Shown here: positions 32,401-53,559 of the stretch, piece by piece
Layout: each line of letters opens with the position of its first letter
How positions within the stretch are numbered: position 1 is the stretch's first letter
Origin: Littorina saxatilis
Taxonomy: Eukaryota; Mollusca; Gastropoda; Littorinimorpha; Littorinidae
Length of the DNA stretch: 64,000 nucleotides
Reading direction: 5' to 3'
NCBI RefSeq assembly: GCF_037325665.1
Contig: NC_090253.1
Location: forward strand, 13,289,773-13,353,772
The notes under the pieces: generated by a model
What the model saw: the letters and a program-made list of their open reading frames with translations, nothing else
What the model was told of the DNA's origin: nothing
Databases searched by the model: none
Translations under genes and position numbers: made by a program

Positions 32401-35400
32401 TGCACACAGAGTAATTTTAATACTTAGATGCATGCATGGTTTCACCCACGAACGCCGCTTTTTAAGCGACACATTACAAATGTTATAAACTTGTATGATG
32501 AGTTAATAATTACACACTAAAAGCATTTTTGTATCCCCCCCCCCCCACCCACCCTCAAACACACCACACATCCCATGGTCCCCACCCACCCTCAAACACC
32601 TCCCACCCCATCTCCCCTCCCCCTTTTGATTATGCTGCACACATTCATTTACCCCCCCTCTGGGGCCCCGGTAGCTCAGTTGGTAGAGCACTGGACTTGT
32701 GATCGGAAGGTCGCTGGTTCAAATTCGGGCCGGGACGGACACGGGTCAACTTTATGTGCAGACCCAGAGACGGAAGCCATGTCCCACCCCCGTGTCACCA
32801 CAATGACACGTAAAAGACCTCAGTCATTCTGCCATAAGTGCAGATGGCTGATACCACCTAAACACGCATACACTTGTGTATCTCGTCAAAAGCCATGAGG
32901 GCATAAAACTCGAATCATATAACCCATATCTGGTCCTGTAGGACATAAAGCATTCTCTCTTTCCCTTTTTTACCCCCCTCTAACAGTAACACCTCTAGGC
33001 CACAAGCAACGGTCGTGAGTCACAAGCAAACATCACACACATGAATATCAAGACAAGTATGTAAACCTTCACAACCTACCTTTTATATCAGGCTTCATGT
33101 GTTTAGCAGCTATAGCAATGCCAGAAGCCATGCCTCCACCGCTGATGGGAACCATGATAGCGTCAAGGTCTGGAACTTGGTCAAGCAGCTCCACAGCTAT
33201 TGAGCCCTGAAAAGTGACACGAAGTTTACTTTAATGTGGCTTGCAGTGATCAAATGAAAGTTTTCTGTGCCTCCAGACAATATTCTTCAACACCTTGAGT
33301 TGTTAATGCGAAAGAATGTGTATGAGTGCGCCTTGAGTCGCCTTGTGGTGAGATCAGTGCGCGTTATACATTCTCGTATTATTATTATTATTACCTTAGC
33401 AATGCGAAATCTGACATAATTAATCATTAAGTCTCAAGCTGTTAATTAATGAGAAAATAGTCTCATCCACATCAAAAGGGCTGCAAATTAGATATAACAG
33501 CTAACGCTTCTTCTTCTGCATGCCTGAGTGTTTTACTCTCAGAATCACGGTGAGAGTTTTGCTTGCCATGCCCTTTGTTCCCCATGCCATGTGGGCATGC
33601 AGCACCATGATGTCTTTGTTCCCCATGCCATGTGGGCATGCAGCACCATGATGTCTTTGTTCCCCATGCCATGTGGGCATGCAGCACCATGATGTCTTTG
33701 TTCCCCATGCCATGTGGGCATGCAGCACCATGATGTCTTTGTTCCCCATGCCATGTGGGCATGCAGCACCATGATGTCTTTGTTCCCCATGCCATGTGGG
33801 CATGCAGCACCATGATGTCTTTGTTCCCCATGCCATGTGGGCATGCAGCACCATGATGTCTTTGTTCCCCATGCCATGTGGGCATGCAGCACCATGATGT
33901 CTTTGTTCCCCATGCCATGTGGGCATGCAGCACCATGATGTCTTTGTTCCCCATGCCATGTGGGCATGCAGCACCATGATGTCTTTGTTCCCCATGCCAT
34001 GTGGGCATGCAGCACCATGATGTCTTTGTTCCCCATGCCATGTGGGCATGCAGCACCATGATGTCTTTGTTCCCCATGCCATGTGGGCATGCAGCACCAT
34101 GATGTCTTTGTTCCCCATGCCATGTGGGCATGCAGCACCATGATGTCTTTGTTCCCCATGCCATGTGGGCATGCAGCACCATGATGTCTTTGAGGGTGCG
34201 TGTGCTGGGTATCTGTGTTTCCAAGTCTCTAAACTTTCACTGGAAACTTCCTGTCTGAGCGATCGAGAAGAAGAAGACTGGAAACTTGAGATCTTTAACA
34301 TGTGCATCACAAAATGAAAATAAAGACAATAAATAAATTATTCACTTTTGTATTTCTGCCACTTTCAAGCCGGTAATATGCAATATTCTACTGTAATGCA
34401 AACCATTTTTACCTGTCCTGCTATGACGTCAGGGTGATCAAAGGGAGGAACCATCTCTAAGTCTTTCTCTGCCTGAAGCTTGTCACATGCTTCATACCTG
34501 CAAAAGCCAAGACATTCAATTTCAGTGACTACCATTTGACAAGCAGGCACAATTAATAGCCTTGTGGTGAAACGGACCACTGGGGTCAACACTTTAAAAA
34601 AAAACCACTTCAATCAAAACGAATTTTCAGGCCACAGTGCAAAGAGAAAATCTTTCCTCAGGCAACAGTGCTAAGTAATAAAAAAATTCACATTTTTACA
34701 AATATGACGATGAAAAAAAAATTCACTAACTTACTGCGTGTTATACCTTCTGGCATGGAGGGCAGCAAAGAAACACTCAGACTTAAAATTCTCATAATTT
34801 ACCTGTCAGAAGGTTTGGAACCGCATTCAATCAGCTGCGCCCCATAACCACGGATGGCTGTTTTCTTTGAGGCTGGCGCCATGGCCGGAACCACGACATA
34901 GCTGGGCAAGTTGACACGCTTGGACGCCCATGCTACTGCCTGGCCATGGTTTCCACTGCTGTGTGTTACCTGTAACACAGAACCTTGCTTCATGGAATTT
35001 AACAAACCATGCAACGTTACAATGCGTGTGTACAATTGGTGATAGAATAGGTAAAAAATTTGGTCTCTTTTCTTTTTTTTTCTTCTTTTTTTTCTTTTCT
35101 TTTTTCTCTCTTTTCTTTGCTACACATAATCAAACTTAGAATTATACTGGTTAACATTCCATGTGCAATTTAAAACAGTCACATTGAATGACATTTTTGA
35201 GTTAAAATTATGTCCACTTTGCAGCCTTTGTTGTACCTTTCTGTGCTTTCTTATGGTTTGCCTTCCTTTTTACATTTAGTCAAGTTTTGACTAAATGTTT
35301 TCACGTTGACCGGGAATCGAGATGAGGGTCTGGTGTGTGTATGTGTGTATGTGTGTGTGTATGTATGTATGTATGTGTGTGTGTGTGTAGAGTGATTCAG

Positions 35401-36521
35401 AGAAAACTACTGGACCGATTTTCATGAAACTTCACATGAGAGATACCACTGAGGGTCAAGCTCTTCGGCGGCCTGGAGGACCTACAGAGGACAGCTGCTT
35501 TCGTGCGGGCGATTGGCATCTCCATCTAGTGAACGACGAAGAAGAAGAAGAAGACATGAGAGATCCTGAGTATAATATCCCCAGACGTTGTTTTTCATTT
35601 CTTTGATAAATGTCTTTGATGACGTTATATCCAGCTTTTTGTGAAAGTTGAGGCGGCACTGTCACGTTCTCATTTTCCAACCAATTTTGTTGAAATTTTG
35701 GTCAAGTAGTCTCCGATGAAGGCCAGATTTTGGTATTGCATTTCAGCTTGGAGGCTTAAAAATTAATTAATGAGTTTGCTCATTAAAGTTGTCATTAAAA
35801 TTGATTTTTCGCAAACAGATTTAAAATTGATTGCGTTGTATTCCTCATCTTCTCCTGAATTAAAAAAATATATAGATATGTCATGTTTACTCTAAAAATG
35901 TGCTCAGAATGAAAGGAAATATGTTCAGTAAGTACTACGGATGCTTGCTTCGCGGAGGCGAGCGTGACCCGTCTCGGTCTTCGGTATGGTTAGCCGAGAC
36001 TATCTGAAAGTAGTCTCGGCGATGATTGGTTTGTGGTGTTGATCTTGACTAAATGTCTTTATCTCGCTTCATGCGACTTGTTTCTCTTTCTTTCTTTGTA
36101 CATTTTCTATTATCTCACGCACCTGACCTGCGTCTCTATTATGATGTAAATAGCAGGGAGAAGTTATATGCGAAACTTAATAAAGAAACCAAAGATTGGT
36201 ATGTTCATGCAGTTAAAATTAAAAAAAAATTAAAAAAATACTGTACATGCATACATGCACTGGACATAATTTGCAAGGAGGCATGATCAAGACAAAATAC
36301 ATAAAACAGCTACAGTGGAACCGCAGCTGCCATGGTGATTCTTTCTTGAGAATGACCACCTGCTCATTCAGACCACCCCAAAGAAGGTTCTTTTCTATAT
36401 AATTCACCTTTCCATAACAATCACCTGTCTATAGGGACCGCTTTCAGTTAAATTGGTCCCTTGTGTGATCATTACAGAGATTTTGTATTTAGTAATCACC
36501 ATGTGCACCTTATACAAAATC

Positions 36522-36576
<55 letters not shown>

Positions 36577-37436
36577 AACTCACAATGCCAGCAACTGTTG
36601 GTTTTCTTTCTTTAGCCAGCAAAATCTGAAACACAGGTGTATATATATATATATAAGCATGCTTTTAGTATCCTGATCCCACTCGCAGCTTTCAATCAAA
36701 CAATCTCTAAAAATCACAGCTGCATTCACAGGTTAACATTTTTTCTTACATTGTTACTTAGCGAACGAGAAAAATAAAACACTGTTATTTCAGTTAAAAT
36801 ACTGATAGCTAAATAATGAAACAGTCTTAAATAATGTATATTGAACATTCAAATGATGCATGTTATGTATGTATTACAACTTAGATATTGTTATTTGGAA
36901 CCCGGGTGGTGTGTGCACTTCTTCTTTAGTTTTCTCTTTATATTCACATGGTTCTGCAGTAGTACTTAGGGTAGTGTGTTCTTGTCTCAAAACTATCATT
37001 CACACTTCCATCATCTATAAACATCCCATACACATATTTCAACCCACCCCACCGTTTTCTTTTCTAACTTCAAACCTCAAACAGTCAAAATCATGCATTT
37101 CTTTCTGTTTGCACTACTGTCCGCGAGGTGTGTCCGTTTGCGAATATCCCAGTTCCATTTGATACATGTCGCCAAAGACACTTCATTTAGCTTTGGTTTA
37201 ATCGACTTCGTCCTTGTGGCCATTTGATTTCTTCATAGATGATTTCTTACAGCATTCAGAGCCCCCCTCGCTTTGAACGATCCCGTCTTTTGTAAGTTCT
37301 CTGCCTTGAAAAACAGCTTTCTTCCAGCTATTTCATCTGCTGTAGAGCACGTAAACACTGGTGTTCTGTTCAGGTACGGCGCGATACGTTCGCAAGCCTT
37401 GAGAACATTGCCGAAAGTAACAGGCATTTCTGCCAT
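29478..37436 (-). CDS. SRR: Serine-racemase-like PLP enzyme (fold type II)
   Basis: Nine minus-strand exons join in phase to 324 residues: 37436-37251, 36625-36584, 34969-34803, 34497-34413, 33206-33080, 32344-32294, 31688-31561, 30659-30609 and 29615-29478. Family members racemise or dehydrate L-serine, or in some invertebrates racemise aspartate, in the cytosol. K55 in KTGSFKARG is the PLP lysine. VTHSSGNHGQ carries the catalytic serine (S81, human S84). VPISGGGMASG is the phosphate loop, with Ser in place of the first Gly. E283 and GGNIDL are present, with C313 where human has S313. Unusually, the metal ligands human E210 and D216 align to S207 and L213, and human N154 aligns to Phe in PPFDHPDVIAGQ, as in dehydratases. 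No triple-serine loop of aspartate racemases is seen. It is head-to-head with CCDC157. Activity is therefore open: racemase, dehydratase or neither. Confidence 0.93.
30303..30484. mobile_element. Mariner-like MITE (family M)
   Basis: The ends CAGTCAAACCTGTTTATAAT and, inverted, CAGTGGAACCTGCCCTGG enclose a short non-coding body containing GGTGGTCATTACC. Related ends are at 31.36, 36.3, 44.5 and 48.1 kb. It lies in an SRR intron. Confidence 0.6.
31159..31276 (+). mobile_element. 5'-truncated S1 SINE tail
   Basis: It matches the 3' part of the S1 SINEs (GGGTAAAAACGGTCATACAC, then TTTCAGCCCATGAACGCAGA) and ends in GAAGAAG. Only about 118 bases remain. It lies in an SRR intron. Confidence 0.75.
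31359..31544. mobile_element. Family M MITE, second copy
   Basis: The left end TATAGTGGTACCTGTCAATA and the right end, inverted, CACAGTGGTACCTGTGAAGT are inverted repeats. It lies a few bases downstream of SRR exon 7 on the gene strand, close to its donor site. Confidence 0.6.
32662..32968 (+). mobile_element. tRNA-derived SINE (family S2) with target duplication
   Basis: The head GGTAGCTCAGTTGGTAGAGC (box A) and GGTTCAAATTC (box B) are followed by an unrelated body ending in a T-rich tail. Flanks share TTTACCCCCC(C)TCT. It lies in SRR intron 5, between exons 5 and 6. Confidence 0.8.
33310..33395 (+). mobile_element. SINE 3' fragment with ATT tail
   Basis: GTGCGCGTTATACATTCTCG followed by (ATT)n resembles the tail of the split SINE at 17.5 kb. 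Only the 3' end is present. Confidence 0.45.
33580..34193. repeat. 41 bp minisatellite, about 15 near-identical units, SRR intron 4
   Basis: The 41 bp unit contains CCATGCCATGTGGGCATGCA and CACCATGATGTCTTTGTTCC. Units are virtually identical, which implies recent expansion or active homogenisation. Because the unit has no stop on the minus strand in any frame and 41 is not a multiple of three, all three minus frames stay open for more than 200 codons. That is an arithmetic effect, not evidence for a protein. Flanking CTGTCTGAGCGATCGAGAAG and GAAGAAG pieces recall a sequence near 740. Confidence 0.95.
35274..36056 (+). mobile_element. Family A TIR element, full copy in an SRR intron
   Basis: It begins ACATTTAGTCAAGTTTTGAC and ends CTTGACTAAATGT, a 13 bp inverted repeat, length 783 bp. 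The first end is itself a palindrome. Shared interior: GACGTTATATCCAGCTTTTT and TGCATTTCAGCTTGGAGGCT. It is in opposite orientation to the copy at 57258-58047. It contains a TG-rich stretch at 35330-35390. Confidence 0.75.
36310..36480. mobile_element. Family M MITE relative next to SRR exon 2
   Basis: The left end TACAGTGGAACCGCAGCTGC matches other family M ends, and GACCACC occurs inside as in the 30.3 kb copy. The right end is not clean. It lies about 100 bases downstream of SRR exon 2 on the gene strand, with a CT repeat between. Confidence 0.4.
36526..36571. repeat. CT microsatellite abutting SRR exon 2
   Basis: A (CT)n run ends only about a dozen bases from the donor GTGAGT of the 42 bp exon 2. 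On the gene strand it is a purine GA run just downstream of the splice site. Confidence 0.9.
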
Positions 37437-37506
37437 CGTCTGCTAGTCGCGCCCTCCTGCAGTTCAAAGGTCAGAGCACACACTTCTTTGAAAGTACTTT
37501 CCCCTA

Positions 37507-37545
37507 CCGGAAGTTTAAAAAGCGTCTGGTAGCAACATGGCGGTG
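37507..37545. promoter_or_regulatory. Bidirectional SRR/CCDC157 promoter core
   Basis: CCGGAAGT (37507-37514) matches an ETS site and CAACATGGCGG (about 37534-37543) a YY1 box, 18 bases apart. They lie between the SRR start codon (37436, minus) and the CCDC157 5' exon. The pairing repeats that at 5706-5728. The role is inferred from motif and position. Confidence 0.5.
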
Positions 37546-37602
37546 GCATTCCAACGCTGTTCAAAAGTGATTTCGTTTGTGTTATTACTATGTATTTTAT
37601 GA
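37537..37602 (+). CDS. Upstream ORF in the CCDC157 5' exon
   Basis: An ATG in strong context (CAACATGGCGG) opens a 21-residue frame (MAVAFQRCSKVISFVLLLCI and one more Leu) ending in TGA. It lies in the non-coding first exon of CCDC157, whose donor GTAAGT is at 37631. It is hydrophobic towards its end. It could damp CCDC157 translation, or the ATG may just be the YY1 box. Confidence 0.35.
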   Translation: MAVAFQRCSKVISFVLLLCIL

Positions 37603-37829
37603 GCATTTCACGCACTTAAACTCGGAACAGGTAAGTTGTGAGCTTTCCAAATGGAATATTCTGAACAAGATGTGTATTTAATTGAGAAATGACATACATT
37701 GATTATGATGTATAGGTTCCCTCGACCCAGCGGTTCCCCTACTAGGACCATAGTTCAAACAGTGTTATCATATCTATGTTTTGAAATACATTAACATCGT
37801 AAAGATATTTACGGCATTGGCAGAAAAGG

Positions 37830-38832
37830 AGGTAATCTTGAACTTTAGCGTGTTAAATTAGCTCAGAATCCAGTGACATTCTTTACTTATTTTTGATACA
37901 AGTCATCCGCTCAACCCTGGAGTACAGCTGTCTCGTCTGGGATCCGTACAAACAAGGCGATATAGACAGCCTGGAAAATGTACAGAAACGAGCAGCCAGA
38001 TTCATTACCCAAAACTACAGGGACCGAAACCCAGGATGTGTCTCAGAGATGCTCAGCAGACTACAGCTTCCCCCACTCCAGGAACGCCGGAAACAACAGA
38101 GACTCACATTTCTGTTCAAAGTGGTCAGAGGGCTGGTCCCCGCAGTACCCCCTGAGAAATTCATCCAGCAACAAAAATCAAAAAGACAAGTGAAACAACG
38201 AGTGAACAAAGACTTTACATCATCAGCCACAGTCACAAATATCACAAGAAACAACAGCCAGTGCTTTACTGTGGAGTGTACTAAAACACCAGTGTACAAG
38301 TACTCTTTTTTCACAAGAACAGTTATTGACTGGAACAACCTTGATGACAACACGATCCAGTCGTCAACGGTCAACGAATTCAGAGGAAAACTGCCAACCG
38401 CTGACTAAAACACCAAGTGCTCTCCCCAAATTCCGCCAACGTATATTCCCAAGCTTGGGACCTGTTGGCGTAACTTATCAAGATCAAGATCAAGTCCATG
38501 TAAGCAAGCCAAACAAAATTTTGTCGTGAAATTAATTGACGGATTGAGCTCCGAACTTAAGCATAATTAATTAATTTGGTTGTTCAATCGACGAAAATCG
38601 CGTACGTTGTCAACCATGGGCCATCATTTACACGAAAGAGTTGTCTCTCTTGTTCGCTCATACGGATCATTCCTTCTTTGACCCATGTAAACGAAATGCA
38701 TTCGTACAGTTCATCGGAGTTCATTCCGTAACTTCAAAGGGATCTAAAATGACTTGTTATGATTACAAGTGCAGGTTCTACAAATTTTAATTATGAGCTA
38801 TGAATTTAACACGCTAAAGTTCGAGATTACCT
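37830..38832. mobile_element. TIR element with LINE fragment inside, CCDC157 intron 1
   Basis: The left end AGGTAATCTTGAACTTTAGC and its inverse at the right form an inverted repeat of about 35 bases with a few differences. AAAAGG flanks both sides (37824-37829 and 38833-38838). The interior is largely a LINE 3' fragment. Confidence 0.8.
37893..38530 (+). mobile_element. LINE 3' fragment (CR1/Jockey-like RT C-terminus)
   Basis: From 37893 to a stop at 38408 it encodes 171 residues: YSCLVWDPYKQGDIDSLENV, QKRAARFITQNYRDR, then FFTRTVIDWNNLD. This is the conserved region following the reverse transcriptase in CR1/Jockey-type LINEs. A short tandem ATCAAGATCAAG precedes the 3' end. The 5' part of ORF2 is missing. 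The frame is intact to its stop, so the insertion is not old. Confidence 0.8.
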
Positions 38833-39231
38833 AAAAGGATTTGCGGCAGATTTGAGAAGCTGAATTCTCCTGTAAGAAGATGATAATAGATATATATATA
38901 TACTTCATTTTTCAGGGAAACTCATTTTCCTGTTAGTGTTAGTTGCTGATCTAAATTAAATGTATTACCAGATTTACTTCTGTTTTATATATTCTACCAC
39001 GTAAAGAGATTTTGTACAGAATAACATGTTAACAAGTCCAAGGTCATAGAACTTGCCAATGGTGCTTGCGGGTTATATATACTTGTCAAAACATCTGCCC
39101 TAGAGCTGCCATAAAAGTGTGCTTACATCTTGAAAGTCTTTAGCAAGTGAAGCATGTCCGTAAAGCTACATTTGTAAATTTGTTTTTTCAGAAGTAATAG
39201 TGACAGGGTGGAAACAAGACAAACTGTCAAA

Positions 39232-51356
<12,125 letters not shown>

Positions 51357-51568
51357 GACAATCCCATTATTCCAATACTACCACAGTGAGAGACAGCTTG
51401 TGTCATGCAAGCACCTGAGATGGGATAAAACCGCATGGGAAAATGCAACCCATGAAATAGTCTGTTTAGCATTACCCAATATTGACGGACTGTGTGATGA
51501 TATCTTCTGCTATGGTCTGTTGAGACAGTACATTTTCATATATATTTGTTTGTTTTTAAATTTAGGTG

Positions 51569-52060
51569 TTTTTGGCTCACGTAAGTGTAGCCTATGCGAT
51601 CGTAACTTTGTCTGTCTGTGCGTTTGTGCGTGTGTGTGTGCGTGTGTGTGTGTGTTTGTGCGTGTGTATGTCTGTGGTAGAAACTTTAACATTTCCGAGT
51701 CTATGTGTGAGTGGTTATCCAAGACTATGGATAAAGCTCGCATAAGATTACGTCACGGTCAAAAGTGTTTGACGTCAATTAATGCATCATGACGGCATGC
51801 CTCCCTGTAGTCTTTCTCTCTCGCGTGGTGTGTGTGGTCTCGGTCATTGTTATTTTGAGCGGGCCGAGACTATTTGGCAGTCGTGTCCCTGTAAGTAGGC
51901 TACATGCAGACAGACAGATCTAGATCTAGTGTCTCTCTTTCTTGCACAGTGTCACCTAAGCTTACTGTGTGTGTTGGTGTGTATGTGTGACGGAGTGATT
52001 GAGTTTGTGTTACTGTTTGTCTATTTCTTACGTGAGCCTTGAAGGCTTCGCCTCTTGTTG
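51569..52060 (-). mobile_element. Family B TIR element, copy 2, just 3' of CCDC157
   Basis: It is the inverse of 45798-46209: starts GGCTCACGTAAGTGTAGCCT and ends AAGGCTTCGCCTCTTGT. It lies about 210 bases beyond the CCDC157 stop codon and may fall inside the 3' UTR. The two copies form a 6 kb-spaced inverted pair. Confidence 0.7.
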
Positions 52061-52078
52061 TTTTTGAAGTGGGGAAGC

Positions 52079-52150
52079 AATAAAGAGGTCGTCGATATCA
52101 AAACTGATATCGACGGAAATGTCGTCGATATCACTTTTGCACTGAGCTCA
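52079..52150. other. AATAAA and GATATCGACG motif cluster after CCDC157
   Basis: AATAAA at 52079-52084 could be a CCDC157 poly(A) signal about 720 bases after the stop. It is followed by three copies of GTCGATATC or GATATCGACG in 60 bases, probably the remains of a palindromic MITE. Confidence 0.4.
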
Positions 52151-52544
52151 GTTTTGCCCAATTGACCAATGGAAATCCACGTAACATATGAAATAGCAAT
52201 ATAGAAATATGTCTAGCTACCATCCAGCTTGTTATGTCAAGGCTTGGTGCTACTCTTGAAGAGTATGCGCGCGTTGATATAAATTGAATATTATTTTGTG
52301 GCAGAAAAATACAGTTATCTTGGTAGCAACTTTGTGAAATACCTTGATTTCACCCATCTGACCCTGTACTTGGGTCCCACCCACTTGGGCACTTTCTCAC
52401 CCTTGGTGTTGGACTGTGCTTTTGGCTTACCTGAATGTACATGTGAATCAAACTGCTTACTCTTTTGGGCCGTCATTACTCTGTAAATGTATTGGCTTTC
52501 CTAGGAAAGATGTACAGTCAGTGTCAAGAGCACTAACATTTTAT

Positions 52545-52855
52545 GACTGGCACGGTTGGCCTAGTGGTAAGGCGTCCGCCCCGTGATCGGGAGGTCGTGG
52601 GTTCGAACCCCGGCCGGGTCATACCTAAGACTTTAAAATTGGCAATCTAGTGGCTGCTCCGCCTGGCGTCTGGCATTATGGGGTTAGTGCTGGGACTGGT
52701 TGGTCCGGTGTCAGAATAATGTGACTGGGTGAGACATGAAGCCTGTGCTGCGACTTCTGTCTTGTGTGTGGCGCACGTTATATGTCAAAGCAGCACCGCC
52801 CTGATATGGCCCTTCGTGGTCATTTGGGCGTTAAGCAAACAAACAAACAAACAAA
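52545..52855 (+). mobile_element. tRNA-derived SINE (family S3) with 12 bp target duplication
   Basis: The head GGCCTAGTGGTAAGGCGTCC (box A) and GGTTCGAACCCC (box B) are followed by a body ending in (AAAC)n. CTAACATTTTAT flanks it at 52533-52544 and 52856-52867. The head is still folded like a tRNA but the body shows it is a SINE. Confidence 0.9.
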
Positions 52856-53337
52856 CTAACATTTTATAAGATTTTTTTGTCTGCTTGAGAAAGGAATGCA
52901 AGCAAAAACAGATAGAGGTATGTTACTTTGTTGTCTCCAATGACTACGCAAACTGTGTTACCAATCAAGTCAACTTGATGAGCAAACATGTACTTACAAA
53001 AAAAGGGATGCATATGTACCAGGAAACTATGGGTGTGTCTCATCGAAATCTGACTGTTGTTGGTGAACAGTATGAGATTGCATCTACCCTTTTTCCTCCT
53101 TCCCTCAGATCTGATCAAATAGTGCATGTGTGTGTGTATATGGTTTAAGCTTGTTTTATTCATTTTCTTTGATACACATTTCAAACAATAACAACATTAA
53201 GAACGTTAACAAGCAGACTGCTTATGATAATCAATACACATTCCGATAACAAAACATGGCGAACAAGTGATAACTTCAACACTTATCTTTCATAATATTT
53301 CATTATATTTTATACAAATGAAGTGAAGAGAGAGAGA

Positions 53338-53368
<31 letters not shown>

Positions 53369-53559
53369 AGCGTGCATGCATGTGCATGTGTGTGTGCAAA
53401 TGTAGATTTTAAAGGTGCTGATCGATGTTGTAATGGCTTACCAGATTTGCTGGAATTGTCTTTAAAATTTGCTTTTCTTCCATGATTTTATTAATTGCCT
53501 TAAAATGTTGAAATACAAAAGCATAGTTTATGCAATTAAACCCCCCTTTTTAAGCGAAC

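Noticed and set aside
33472-34310. Three overlapping minus-strand frames of 204-269 codons
   Set aside because: All are readings of the same 41 bp minisatellite, open in every frame because the unit lacks stops.
52560-52625. tRNA-like fold in the S3 SINE head
   Set aside because: It is followed by a SINE body, an AAAC tail and a target-site duplication, so it is a SINE head rather than a tRNA gene.
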